64,000 nucleotides of DNA from Craterostigma plantagineum (Eukaryota > Streptophyta > Magnoliopsida > Lamiales > Linderniaceae): NCBI GenBank assembly GCA_027422505.1, contig JAPQWV010000051.1, positions 806,001 through 870,000 of the forward strand. Direction: 5' to 3'. Made by a program: the position numbers and the translations under genes. Shown one piece after another: positions 26,223 to 40,080 of the stretch. The stretch's first letter is position 1. Each line of letters opens with the position of its first letter. The notes beneath the pieces are model-generated. The model saw nothing but the letters and a program-made list of their open reading frames with translations. It did not search any database and was not told where the DNA came from.

Positions 26223-26938
26223 CACAAAGAATTTAAAAGCACAGCAAATACAGCAGTAATTAAATCTCAAACAGAAGCCAGGAGAAAAGCTAAAGAAAAC
26301 GCCGCCCACAAATCAAAATTGAATCTTTAAACGATTGAAATTTGCAACAGTGGAAAGAAAGTGCAGCTGAAGCAAGAAAAATGGAAAGGTGGATATGTGT
26401 CTTTAAACGAAAAATCTCTTGCAAACAAGTTTGCAACCTTCGAAGTGTCTTTATCAATGGACAAAAGCGTTCGCTTAAAGCGACTCTTGGGCGAGGGAAT
26501 GGGCCAAATGGCTTTCAACAAAGGGTTTTTTTCACAGTGAAGAGCTGTGAAGAAGAAGGGCGGGGAGATTTGAGAATAGGCCCTTCGATCTTTAAATAAA
26601 ATCAAGTATTTAATATTTCACCGTGCCTAACATATAGTTCAGCTAAAATTTCCTTTTTTCTTTTTAATTTAGAATTTATTGCAAGTGGGCGTTTTCTTGC
26701 AAGAATCCAAGAAAAAGGCTGTTACGTACTGCAATCGTTTGTTGGCGTTGGCGAATTCTTGTCGTTTAACTTTTCTTGGGATTGTTTCTGCAGTAAATGA
26801 GATATGTATCGTATACTTGTATTAAATGCGGCGTTATATATTTGTTGGGGTTAAGTAAAAAGTTTGTAATAGTTTTGGTAGGAAAGTAGAAGAATTTTAT
26901 TTTATTCCCCAACAATTTTATAATCGATTCTGTCTGTA

Positions 26939-27473
26939 CAGTAAAACCTCTATAAATTAATACTCGATAAATTAATAACCTCTCTAAAATAATAAAACTT
27001 TCCGATCCCGACTTGGGCCTTTGTAAAAAATCATTAATTCGATAAGATAATAAGATAATAATTATTCTGAAAATTCCTTTGTAAATATTAGGTCCCATTA
27101 AAACTCTAAATTAATATTTCATATATTACATTTATAAATATTATGGCATTTGCTAAATATGAATCTATTGTCACTTGTTTTTTTAAATCGTAAATCTGTA
27201 TAATTTCATCACTAACTTTTTAATTGCAGCCAAAAGTTCCGATGTCGAGTTCTCTACTGCAAAAATGTATACATACATTAATATATTAAATTAGTCATAA
27301 AGAATTGGTTTATTCATGAATATAGTCAATTAAACATATTTAAATACTAAATCATTTAAATTTAAATTTTTTTCCTTTAATAAATACATTATTAATTTAT
27401 CGATATATTAATATCTCTTTAAATTAATAAAATTCAGTGGTACCAAAGTTATTAATTAAAAGAGGTTTTACTG
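26939..27473. mobile_element. Emigrant-like MITE (pogo/mariner type)
   Basis: 535 bp. The left end CAGTAAAACCTCTATAAATT (26939) and the inverted right end CAGTAAAACCTCTTTTAATT (from 27473) are flanked on both sides by TA (26937-26938 and 27474-27475). This terminal sequence and the TA target match my recollection of the Arabidopsis Emigrant/Lemi1 family. There is no coding capacity, so it is a non-autonomous element. Confidence 0.85.
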
Positions 27474-27829
27474 TACTATTATATAAAGAATACGGGGTGG
27501 CTATAAAATGCTACATTTGGTCCGTCGTATTTATATGCAATTTAGTACATCTATTTTTTATAAGTTCTTTAGGAATTTCATGTTACTTTTATATTTTTAT
27601 ATTTATTATAATTATGCCCCTAAACATTATTTTCTTTTATATAGTTATAAATTATATTTCATTATAATTATGCCCCGAAACATTATTTTCTTTTATATAG
27701 TTATAAATTATATTTCATTAATTTGACAATAAATAATAAATCTAAAAATTAAGAGTAACATCTATATTGTGCTAATTAAGTTTCACGCCCCAAACGACGT
27801 TCTAAGTTAGGTTTCAGGCCCATGTCAGA

Positions 27830-28130
27830 AAATTTTTATGGTTAAGGACCCGATTTTTGTAAAATTTAGAAGTAAGGACCTAAAATTTACGTAATTGTTA
27901 TAGTGTATATAAACTGGTATCGAACTACTTTTTGTGTTATTACAAACGATGGAGTGTACCGCAAAACCATAAAAGGTACTGCATGTTCATGAAGTGGTAC
28001 TACATGTCTATGAAAGTGGTACTGAAAAATACTTAAGTGTATCGGGTGTATAAAACTAAAAATTTTATGACAGGAACCTGAAACCTAAATGAAACTTATG
28101 TTGGGCGCCCGACATCAAATTGCACCAAAA
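27830..28130. repeat. 'GTTAAGGACC' repeat remnant
   Basis: Contains 'GTTAAGGACCCGATTTTTGT' and 'AGTAAGGACCTAAAATTT' followed by several 'GGTACT(A/G)CATG' and 'AGTGGTACT' repeats. A related block ('GGTTAAGGACCCTGTCAGAC', then 'TTTAAGGACCTG', then GGTA/TGGTA motifs) occurs at about 54155-54960, so this is a dispersed repeat family. Confidence 0.45.
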
Positions 28131-28800
28131 TATTACTAACCTGTAGTACTAGTAATGTAATAATTGGTTTTGCCCCACGCACGTGGTTTTTTCTGTAGGT
28201 GTGGGAGCCCATATGTACGATATTAGGTCCGTACAAATAAAGGTTCAGATTTAAATGCATGTTCAGTTCGTCATAAATTCGTTAGTTGTAATAAATACGG
28301 TGTCTCCGTCAAGCGATGAGTACTAAAAATAACAGTACGACGTATAATATTACAATTGATAAATAATTGTTGTGATTATAAGAAATTTAAAGATAGAGTT
28401 CTTCTCCAAAGACTAAAATAGTAATGCATTTGCCTTGATTTAATTTCACTGAATTTCGTCCATGCTTACTGAGAATTAGCTCGAGTGGTCGAGCACTATT
28501 TCCATCTAAAAGGTAAGAAGATTTCTACAAATTGCATATGAAAATGCACAAATATATATTCATTTTCACAAAATTATAGAAATTTTGTGTGGGCTTTCAG
28601 ATAGGCCAATATGTATTGTTTGAGCCCAACTAATTAGCCCATTTACGCCTTATGATTTGTCATAATGCCAAAAATCAATTTTGCTAATTGCTAGTCTCCT
28701 TTCTCTTCTCCTCACTCTCCAGAAAACCCCCCTTCAATTTTCGATTTTGATTTTCATTTCTCGTCTTGCTATAAGCGAAGCCTTTGAATCACAAAGCAAA

Positions 28801-31626
28801 ATGGCTTCAGGTGATGATCGTATTTTATTTCAATTTTATCGTATTTTGTTTCTTGTTTTGTTCGCTCATCTTCTTGTTCTTTTTAGTAGGATTTGTTCTT
28901 TTAAGTTTGAATTGTGTATGTTGTTGCAGATGCTGACATGGAGGACTATGGATTTGAGTACTCTGATGAAGAACCAGAGGAGCAAGATGTTGACATTGAG
29001 AATCAGTATTACAACTCTAAAGGTATATATATCTAGTCTTTGATTCATCGTTCTTTTTTGTTACTATGTATTGCATTTATTATTTTAACTAGTAATGTGG
29101 ATTCTTGGGACATGAACATTGCCTACTTGTGGAGTTGATTGCATTGAAGTGATGTTCAGTTTGAGCCGTGGAGGCTTTGCGATGGGACAGATCAAGCATT
29201 AATTATCGGAAATAGAAAATTCGTAAAATGTAGAATTTGATTGAAAGTCGTAGTAGAATCAATCAATAACAATGCGGTTATTGGGTAGGTAGTTACTCTA
29301 CAAAAGGATTACCCTACTGTGATTTTTGATCGGGGCCGTATGCTCCATTGTTCTAGCGGCTGATAATTATCTTAATACGCTGATTTTGTTTTTCTTAAGA
29401 CGATCTTCATATGATGCTTTTCCTCTGCAGGCTTGATCGAAGCAGATCCTCAAGCAGCACTTAAAGGTTTTTCAGAAGTGGTCACAATGGAACCTGAAAA
29501 GGCTGAATGGTGATTCCCGTTTGACTGAATTATTAGCCGATTCTTTTTTTTTTTTTCCTTATATATGAGACTCAGATTTTGGGGGGTTGGATTGTAGGTA
29601 GTGGAGTTAGACAATACCTGAATAAGTTATCCTTAAAGTGTATGTTTTCTTCTGTCTTTAGGGGATTCAAGGCACTGAAGCAAACTGTTAAGCTTTACTA
29701 TAAGCTTGGGAAGTACAAAGAAATGATGGATTCTTATAGAGATATGTTGAAGTACATCAAATCTGCAGTGACTCGAAATTACAGTGAGAAATGTATAAAC
29801 AACATCATGGATTTTATCTCTGGTTCTGCTGGTCAGCATTTTGATCTATTGCAAGAATTTTATCGGACCACTTTGAAAGCCCTTGAAGAGGCAAAGAATG
29901 AGGTTAAAAGTGTTATATTAATTTATTTATGACTTTTTTTAGGGAAAGAATGAGGTGAAAATGTTTAATGTTTCGATATTGGGCCTTTCTTTAGTTTATG
30001 AATAAATTACCTTCTTAACAGAGGCTCTGGTTCAAAACCAATCTGAAGCTATGCAAAATATGGTTCGATATGGGCGAGTATGGGAGGATGAGTAAGGTAG
30101 TGTAGTATATCATTGCATGTAGTTATGTCTTATTGATATGGTGACTCAAATTTAACTTTACAACCTTTGTTAGATCTTGAAAGAGCTTCATAAATCTTGT
30201 AAAAAAGAAGATGGTAGCGATGATCAGAAAAAGGGCACCCAGTTGCTGGAAGTGTACGCAATTGAGATCCAAATGCACACTCAGACGAAGCACAACAAAC
30301 AGTTGAAGGTTGTCTGGTTTCCAAACTCCTACTTTCTTTACCATAATTGTGGTCCTTGAACTTTACCTTGATTACTTAAATGCTGTTATGATTATTGATG
30401 TAGGAATTGTACCAAAAAGCACTGTCTGTCAAATCTGCCATTCCTCATCCAAGAATAATTGGGATAATTCGCGAATGTGGTGGAAAAATGCATATGGCCG
30501 AGCGTCAATGGAAGGAAGCAGCAACTGATTTCTTTGAAGCCTTCAAGAACTACGATGAAGCTGGGAATCATAGGCGTATTCAATGCCTAAAGTATGTACT
30601 TTTCTTGGTCAAGATTTTGGACCCTCTGGCTTCATTCACACAAATACGAAGTTGTCTGCACATTGCAGATATTTGGTTCTGGCAAATATGTTGATGGAAT
30701 CAGAGGTCAATCCATTTGATGGTCAAGAGGCAAAGCCGTAAGCTCTACTAGGAACCTTTACCTTCTTTTTCTTTTTCTTTTTCGTTTTTCTTTAGATGGT
30801 GTTGTTTCAACGTTGTTAATAATGTCCTCTTGGCTGTAAAAGGTACAAAAACGATCCCGAGATTCTGGCGATGACAAACCTAATTGCTGCATATCAGAGA
30901 AATGAAATCTTAGAATTCGAAAAGATTCTCAAGGTACGTTATATAATTTTGCTTATAACATTAATTTTTCACTTCGTCTCAAGTTATTGGTTCTATTGCT
31001 GCAGAGTAATAGAAGGACGATAATGGATGACCCCTTCATTAGAAACTACATCGAAGAGCTTATGAAGAACGTGAGGACTCAAGTGCTTCTCAAGCTCATA
31101 AAGCCCTACACAAGAATTCGAATCCCATTTATATCAGAGGCAAGAAACCAAATAGTTTGTTTCAGCTGGAGACATATTATTCTTTCAATGTTATACCACC
31201 TGCCTTGCCAAACAACTTATGTCTGTTCTTGGAGCTTACGCCTATCGCGTGTACTTACCTATCATTTTTCAAATTATACAAAACAATAATCGAAATTTGT
31301 TATCTTTCAGGCTCTAAATGTACCCGAGAAGGATGTGGAGGATTTATTGGTGTCACTTGTATTGGATAATCGTATCCAAGGGCATATAGATCAAATAAAT
31401 CGCCTATGGCTGCGTGGAGACAGGTTAATCTGTAACTATTATTCTAACTTCTTCAGTCACATATTTGTCCCTTTTCATATCTGCTTATGAGATGTAATGA
31501 CGAGCACGGCAAAATTTTTTTCTTTTCTTTTGCAGTTCGACGGGGATGATGAAATACGCTGCGATAGACAAATGGAACACACAGCTCAAGTCTTTGTACC
31601 TAACTATCGGCAATCGAGTTTGTTGA
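28801..31626 (+). CDS. CSN2: COP9 signalosome complex subunit 2
   Basis: CSN2 is the PCI-domain subunit that helps dock cullin for removal of NEDD8/RUB by the COP9 signalosome (nucleus and cytosol). Twelve exons: 28801-28810, 28930-29022, 29431-29509, 29662-29902, 30022-30096, 30174-30308, 30404-30591, 30669-30737, 30843-30933, 31005-31139, 31311-31423 and 31536-31626. They total 439 residues, the family length. The acidic N-terminus ([20 protein letters not shown]), the TPR-like helical repeats, and the C-terminal PCI/winged-helix region ([20 protein letters not shown]) are all present. Intron 10 starts GAG|GCAAGA, a GC-AG intron, and reading through it gives the expected ISE-ALNVPEK junction. 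The first exon encodes only three full codons. Confidence 0.97.
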
Positions 31627-32311
31627 GGCCGAGTTACATCTCCTAGTCATGCATCTGAAGAAAGTGAGATGATTCATGGTACAGATTTGCTTGCCTTTGT
31701 TGTTGATGTGTAACTCTTGAATCGAATGTGCTTCACTTGGAGTGGCATTTCTGTTGCTGGTTTTAGTATGTTTTGAATCGATTCTTTTTGTCGCGCCTTA
31801 TTTTTTACTGTTATCGCGCGCAAAATAGTTTCCCGATTAGGGAAAGGTTTGAACTTGGAAGCTTTGATGGATTGGATAAGAATAAGATGCTTAGGTTGCG
31901 TTTGGCGTTTGGCAATGCATTCGCGTGCTGGAAAGCACGGCGAAAACTGAATCAGCTCATCGAACAGTTATACTTCACGATTTGACCAAGCGTACCAAAC
32001 GCAGCCTTAAATTGTGATCGTTGTATCCTTTTTTTCTTTCCTATTCCTCACCAACTGGTTAAAATTATTCCTTAGTTATAAATATAAAATTTAATATCTA
32101 TTTGATATTAATTCTCATCTTCCCTTTCATTTCTTAACAATGCTGACAATTTCGAAAAGTATCGAATAAAGGGAAAGCAAGCAAAACAACATCAAATTGC
32201 AAAATAAAGGGATCTCTAAACTGCAAACAAACAAGCAAGAGAAGAGAAGAGCCATAGAACAGAAGGGCACAATCATTAACATTGCTCTTAATCACATAAC
32301 AACTCAGAAGC
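31627..32311. other. convergent region between CSN2 and calmodulin
   Basis: 3' flanks of both genes with a small MITE-like element at 31891-32007; nothing else recognised. Confidence 0.5.
31891..32007. mobile_element. small MITE-like element
   Basis: TIRs TAGGTTGCGTTTGGCG (from 31891) and CCAAACGCAGCCTTA (to about 32007) are inverted copies. The interior is about 90 bp. Its right end resembles the right ends inside the amplified element of AGT1 intron 1. Confidence 0.55.
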
Positions 32312-33505
<1,194 letters not shown>

Positions 33506-33948
33506 TTCCTTTAGCTTTTAAATGATTCTAACGACGCTTTGAAGATATACGAACACGGAGTAGAGCTCTGCGCGTAAGCCGTTTCAGTTTCCGTACGTGA
33601 CAACGAAGGGAGCGGAACTAAAAGTTTGGCTCTGTTATTTTCTATACTACAATATCGGAGCTCGAATTATTTATCAGCATCTTTTCTATATTCATTTTCC
33701 CCAATATATACCATGCCATCTCAATAAGTACTATTGGCTATAATATGACTGTTATCTTATAAACTGCTTTTGTTTCAATTTTAATTACATTTTTGATCCT
33801 ATAAACCAGAGACTGAACCAACCTCATAAACCATAGAAAACAAAACCCTACGAAGACAGATGAGAAAACAAAGCATTTTTCCAATCTGTTTATTATTACC
33901 ATCATATCGTTATTAAGATCCATTCATAAAGATTTTTCCAACAAACCA

Positions 33949-35831
33949 TCACAGACTAGGAGAAGAAACAAATTGCCTGTGAAAACCGAAAATGTCATTC
34001 TCTTCAAACGGAGAAGTCCACTCCCTCAAACCACCACCACCACCACCGCCGCCGGCCGCCGCCTCACCACCGCCCGCCGCCGTCGCCGCCCCATCTCTCA
34101 AACCCGCCGCGCGCCCATGACCCACCGCATTCGACCTCACGCCTGCACCGTAGCTCCAAGGCCCGCGGGACCCAAGACCATCGTTCGAACCCACGGCTCG
34201 ATAGCTCGAGCTACTCCACAGACCGCTCGGTTTCGAAGTAAACGAGCCGCGGTCCAAGCTCCAATCCACGTTGGTGTAGTCGAACTGCATAGAACTGCAG
34301 GTGCTCCAGTCGACCTGAGAAAGAGAGGCAGACAGGCCGTTGCTGGCCAACGACCTCGAGAAGAGGCCGAGCGAAGAAGCAGCTGCTAACGGTGGAGATG
34401 ATCCCCCCGGCCGCCGTTGAAGGAATCCACCGAAGGCGGGCTGATTCCATGACGCTGAGCGAACTGCTGCTGTGGCTGGTAAGGGTTCACCGCGTGGGGG
34501 CTTATGCTTCTAGAAAAGGATGGAGCTTGCGCTGCGAACCCGTTGAGCTTCGGCGGTTCAGGGTTTGGGTGCCAACCCACGGGCGGAGATGAGTCGAGGG
34601 TTGTGGTTGGGGTTTGCTTGGGCTGTGGTCTCTGAATGACGGTGATGGGCTCTTTCACTTGCCTGTCTTGAAGATTCTTCAGCTCGTTTGTGATGGGTAT
34701 GCTGCGAGGTTGGGGAGTTGAGAAGGGCACGGGCGATGTTAAGGAGGACGAAAACGGATGGCTCGATCCACCCTCGGGCCACCTTTTATCTGCAGGCAAA
34801 GGTACTGCTTGCTGAGGTTTGGGCCACTCGGGTTTGGATGGTGGTGGTACTTTCTTCAACAGCTGCACGTTTCTGTTGCCAGGGTCCATTGAAGAGCCGC
34901 CGACGAGGGTTGGAGCTTTTGTGTAGTTGAATTCTTTATCATCTCGTCTTTGTTTTATGGCGGTGGGAATTGGCAGTTCCTTTACTCTGGGCGGATTCTG
35001 ATTAATAGCAACTGTTGCCTTGCCGTTGGCTAAAGCTGGTGGCTCGCCGGCCTTGGGTGCAGCAATAGGCTCCTCCTTCTGAGCTTTCAAGGTCTCTTCA
35101 GCCTTGTCTAGGTCGCCTTCGCAAGAAACTACAGTTCTTTCGACGTCCTGCCTCGTCGTCTTGTACTTAACGACCATTTCTGCAATACGAGCGAGCTCTT
35201 CCGATATGTCGAGCTTTAGATTGCCCCCACCATCTACTTTATGCTCGGATAGTTTATCGTCTTCCCCAGCATCGACAAGGTAATCCACCGAGTCCTCCAC
35301 CCTACCTTCGTTCAGTATGAGGGCCATCGTTGCTCGTTCTTGAGAGAAACCCATAGACACAAGCTGCTGAGCCAACGATTCCAGCTTCCTAGACATGAGA
35401 TAACCCCTGCATCGCTCATGAAGCTCCTGGGCTCGTTTTTCCTTTTGGCGTTGATGCTTCTTCTCATTCTTCAGGCGCATTTTCTCTCTCTTGTCGTTGT
35501 CAGCTCCAGGAACCAACTCGGTTCGGGGGATGGGTTGGGACGGTTTCTCTTTGAGGTCTTCTGACCCGCCAGACCAACTTCCAGCATTGGAGACCGAATC
35601 GTACTCGAATGCAGTGGTCTCATCAGTCTCATCGATGCTTTTGAAGCGACCATTCGGGTGAACGGTACTGGCAGAAGCAGCCGGCGGTGCGTCGAGCGTA
35701 TGGAAAGTTCCTGAAACTGGATTGTATCCATTTGCAGGGGTAGGTTTTGATGAGTTAGGTTGACCAGTAGTCTTTGAAGGACCCGTGCCAGCCTTTTTGT
35801 CCTTTGACTTTGATTTAGATGCTGGAGACAT
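33949..35831 (-). CDS. UBA-domain protein with an apparent 1-base frameshift
   Basis: The frame opens at 35831 (MSPASKSKSKDKKAGTG) and runs 481 residues to a stop at 34386. A UBA domain spans about residues 150-188 (LESLAQQLVSMGFSQERATM, with the MGF loop), preceded by a Lys/Arg-rich coiled segment (about 113-140). A long Pro-rich linker follows. The last frame, on the same strand, continues from near 34402 to a stop at 33949 and ends NDIFGFHRQFVSSPSL. The two frames meet at a run of six C (34403-34408). The join restores one continuous protein of about 630 residues, so I treat the first stop as caused by an indel. The ubiquitin-binding role is inferred from the domain; the protein class is otherwise uncharacterised. 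Confidence 0.8.
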
Positions 35832-35857
35832 TTCTTGATGTTAAGTTCTATTATTCC

Positions 35858-36621
35858 CTGCAACACTCACGAAAGTTCACAACTGTCTAGAGAAAAGTCT
35901 GTGACATTTAATAAAATGAGAAGCATAAATTTCTTGATGAAAAGTTCCATGATAATAACATACGATATGACAAAAAGCATCTATCTCCTACGAGCTATAC
36001 CCTTACGTCTCTGCAGATATGCTGATTTTTGGCACGTCCGTCACCAAAATTTATAGATGTATAGAAATGCAACTGATAAGACTTTCTAGTGTTCAGCGAA
36101 TTTCTAAACGCTATTGTGAATTAAACAATCCAATTTCATCACCCCAAACCCACGCCAACAAGATAGCAAACCACGGGGCCAATCACAATTATATGACTAC
36201 ATTCAGAAACCTCATTGTCTGAGGTCCACATCGACGCATTCAACCAACCAACAACAAAGAACCGCATAATATCATGACAATCAGATGTTTTGGCGGCATA
36301 GGTCTACAAACATTCAGCAGAGCAAAAAAAATTCAGAAGAGAATTAAGAGAAATGAAAGTAATTTTAGAAAATGATTCGTCACTGGAGAAATCAAATCCA
36401 AGGAAAAAAAAAAGAACAAAATCAGTAAACCTAATGTCTGAACCAAAAACAAAAAAGAGAAATCGATTAACCACAAATTCGCAGGCAATAACAAACACTC
36501 GAACCACAAAAACAAATTCGAAACAATCACAACAAAACAAGAAGCGCGAGCAGAAAAAAGTCGCCAAAACATGCCACAAAATCAATCGCACAAAAAGAAA
36601 TATAGAATGTCTAAGCGTCAC
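35858..36621 (-). other. 5'-UTR intron of the UBA gene
   Basis: On the minus strand, CTTCAG|GTGACG (donor, exon edge 36622) and TTGCAG|GGAATA (acceptor, exon edge 35857) flank 764 bp, 26 bp upstream of the ATG. The sites are good, but there is no transcript support here. Confidence 0.6.
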
Positions 36622-37142
36622 CTGAAGTAGGAAGATCGATCGGCGGGTTAAATCGACGCTGAATTGATTCTCCAAGATTCTGATTTGGAATTCTCGGACC
36701 AGGGAAATTGGGCGATGGGCAAAGAAAATGAGAGCTGATTTGCGATTTCTAGAGAGAGATAAACAATACGAGGCTGAGAAATGAAAGCAGAAATAGACGG
36801 GAGATTAGGGTTCCTTCCCCCTTTTACCTTTTTTGGTTTTTCATTTTAATTATTAATTTGTTTTACCTTAATGCCACGTGGCAGAACTCTCGGAAAAAGA
36901 AAATAAACATTAGGGAGTAAATGTTCATTTCGTCGTAGTTCTAGGGGTGTAAATATGATTTCCAGCAAATAAAAGAGATTTTTGAAGTTTTCGAAATTGT
37001 AAGGTCGTTTAGATATTTTTGTCTTGGAAGTAGGAAGAAACGAAACAGCAGCTGCACAGCTCCTCTGCCCTAAAAAACAATCAGATATTTCTGTTGTTCT
37101 TACGTCGGAGGATTCAACCTAGTTCCGATCGAGGAAGAAGAT
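36622..37142. promoter_or_regulatory. divergent promoter region of the UBA gene and CDKC
   Basis: About 500 bp separate the first UBA exon from the CDKC ATG. A perfect palindromic G-box GCCACGTGGC lies at 36873-36882, roughly central, so it could serve either gene. No clear TATA box was seen for CDKC. Confidence 0.45.
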
Positions 37143-40080
37143 ATGGCTATTTCAGCGCCGGAGCAGCTCAACATCACCGAAGTGCCCGCTTGGGGCTCTC
37201 GAAGTGTCGATTGTTTCGAGAAGTTGGAGCAGATTGGCGAAGGAACCTATGGGTATTTTGTTGTATTAATTAATCTGTATTGAAGGATGAAAGGTTGATT
37301 ATTTTCGGCTTTCTATAATTTTACGCCCAATTGGGTTATTTTTGTCTGGGCCATTGGAAATTGAGTTCCATCCAAGCTAGTTGCTGTAGTTCCTGAGTTT
37401 CACCCTTTTCCATCTGTCTCATGGATATACGTCGAATCAGTATTAAATGTGTTGTGTAGCTGCTTCTATCAATGTGTTATAAAATGGCTGCGGCATGATA
37501 TTTGATTGGTCTTGTCATGCTTTGAAAGGTTTGATTGGTGTGATATGGACATGCTTTTTGTTGATTGCAAGTGGAATATGGCCATAGTTTGCACGTTGGA
37601 CTATATCAAATAGATGAACCTTGATGGTGATGAGATAACTTGGATCTTGAAATTTTTCTTATCACTTACTGGCTTGGATTCTTTTGGAACCTGCAGGCAG
37701 GTTTACATGGCTAGAGAGATTAAAACTGGGGAGATTGTTGCTTTGAAGAAAATAAGGATGGACAACGAAAGAGAAGGGGTATGGTATTGCGCACATAGGA
37801 TTTGACGTTCTGAATTATCTATTCTATGAGTATGTGTTGTCATCTGAGGCAAGGCTAATTTGAAATTTTTTATTCGTTTATGCAGTTCCCAATAACAGCT
37901 ATACGTGAGATTAAAATATTGAAGAAACTTCACCATGAGAACGTCATCAAGTTGAAAGAGATTGTGACATCAACCGGTATGCTTGTGATTTATTCATTTA
38001 GCTTTAGCTATTGATTCTTTTATATCGGACTTTTTAATTGTTATGCAGGTCCTGAGAAAGGTGAGCCGGCGTCTTCAGGTAAAGTCATGAGTCTGTGCAT
38101 TCCTTTCATACGCTCGCTCTACATTTTCTGTTTTCTTGATCCTATAACCTCTCATTTGAATTTATTGTGTTCCAGATGGTAACAAGTACAAAGGTGGAAT
38201 ATATATGGTCTTTGAATACATGGACCATGATTTGACTGGTCTTGCCGATCGTCCTGGAATGAGATTTTCTGTGCCACAAATTAAGGTATTACAATTGTCT
38301 TGAAAAACACAGATATGCTTTTGGTAGAGAAGAAAGGTGATTGGTAATCATTTTTTTTTTTCCATTTTCTCTCTTTTAGTGCTATATGAGACAGCTCCTG
38401 ACAGGGCTTCACTACTGTCATATAAATCAAGTGCTCCATCGTGATATTAAAGGTTTCTATTTAGAACTAGCCTTTATCTTATGCTAAGTCTCAGTAGATA
38501 TAGACGTAGAATCCTGTACTGTGGTTTCAGGTTCAAATCTTCTCATAGACAATGAAGGAAACCTGAAGCTTGCAGACTTTGGTTTGGCCCGTTCGTTCGC
38601 TGGTGATCAAAATGCTAATCTTACAAATCGAGTTATTACTTTATGGTACAGGTGAGTCTTATGGATGTAAGTATTTGCACACGGCATATCGCCAAATGCT
38701 ATTCTCGGTATGCGATCTGCTGATATAATGAGCCATGTAGGCCACCAGAGTTGTTGCTTGGGACAACTAAGTATGGCCCAGCTGTTGATATGTGGTCAGT
38801 TGGTTGCATATTTGCTGAACTCCTTAATGGAAAACCTATCTTTCCGGGGAAAGATGAGGTAATTCATTTGACCCTTGTCAATGAATTGAAAAAAAGGCTT
38901 GACATGTGGACGGTTTTGTTTATCTGGAAATTGAAAAGATTGTTGGTGTCTTTCTAATCAAGAATTTATAAGCCCAAGGTTTCTTCACAACAGAAGAAGG
39001 TTTACCAATTCATGCGTAGGAGTGGATATGGATTGTAGTCTCTTATCTATCCACTCTATTTTAACTGTCGTGTGATTGAACTTTTGTCTTGTGTTCTACG
39101 AAGCCCGAGCAATTGAACAAAATCTTCGACGTATGTGGTACTCCTTCCGAAGAAAGTTGGCCCGGAGTGTCAAAGATCCCTTGGTACAACAACTTCAAAC
39201 CATCGAGGCTTATCAAAAGGCGCCTCCGAGAGCAATTTAGACAGTAAGCAATCCCATAAATTCATATGTTGGAAATCCCTTTCTTTAGAGAATTCCAAAA
39301 TCTTCTCCGCCCTTTTACCTCCTTAGCTTTGATCGCCACGCCTTGGATTTACTCGATCGTATGCTGACTCTTGACCCCGCTCAGGTACATTCGACTATTA
39401 CAATCTATATATACCTGTTTTATTCAGTGTCTGCATTTTCTGTCATTCCTTCGATCCACAGAGAATATCAGCAAAGGACGCCCTTGACGCCGAGTATTTC
39501 TGGACAGACCCTTTGCCCTGCGACCCAAAGAGGTACAAAAATCTCAACTTTTTTTTTTCTTCTTTCTCCGAATACATCGAATCGCCCTCATTCATCGATC
39601 AATCTTTGCGTCGAACAACAAAAAAGTCTGCCCAAGTACGAATCTTCCCACGAGTTCCAAACGAAGAAGAAACGCCAGCAGCAGAGGCAAAACGAAGAGA
39701 ACGCCAAGAGGCAGAAGCTACAGCACTCTCGCCTCCCGCCGACCCAACAATCTGGTCACGGGCCAGCCCAGATCCGACCCGGCCCGGGCGGTGCGCCGGC
39801 CAACCATTACAACAAGCCACGGGGCTCGTCGGGCGGGCCCGGCAGATACCCGCATAACCCTTCCGGCGGCTACAGTCAACCGAACCGTGGTCAGGGCGGT
39901 GGCCCCTACCCGCCTCAGGGACGGGCCCCACCGTACGGTACGAGCGGTGTGCCCGGCGCGGGCCCACGGGGAGGTCCTAATTACCCTCCCGGAGGTTCGT
40001 ACGGTGGCTCGGGCGCTGGGCGTGGTGGCTCGAATGCAGGTAATAGCCGTAATCAGCAGTATAACAATTGGCAACAATGA
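37143..40080 (+). CDS. CDKC: cyclin-dependent kinase C (PITAIRE, CDK9/P-TEFb-like)
   Basis: Plant CDKCs pair with cyclin T and phosphorylate the RNA polymerase II C-terminal domain. Twelve exons: 37143-37252, 37697-37778, 37886-37976, 38049-38078, 38176-38285, 38380-38452, 38531-38651, 38741-38858, 39104-39243, 39327-39384, 39462-39532 and 39627-40080. They total 485 residues. Kinase motifs: [19 protein letters not shown], the signature [27 protein letters not shown], the T-loop block [14 protein letters not shown] and [13 protein letters not shown]. The C-terminal tail is a nuclear-type KKKRQQQRQ cluster followed by a Gly/Pro/Arg/Asn-rich low-complexity region ending QQYNNWQQ, as in CDKC;1 and CDKC;2. 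The family assignment is firm. Confidence 0.96.

Larger units (their letters stand above)
26223..28800. other. divergent intergenic region between CIPK and CSN2
   Basis: Holds the Emigrant-like MITE (26939-27473), a locally duplicated AT-rich tract (about 27594-27720, where 'ATTATAATTATGCCCC' is repeated), and the remnant at about 27830-28130. The last 100 bp before 28801 are pyrimidine-rich leader of CSN2. Confidence 0.5.

Noticed and set aside
28467..28500. A-box-like TTAGCTCGAGTGG suggesting a second SINE
   Set aside because: No matching B box follows at a suitable distance.
33973..34389. 138-codon plus-strand frame
   Set aside because: Antisense of the GC-rich end of the UBA gene, whose minus-strand frame has the better family-like ending.
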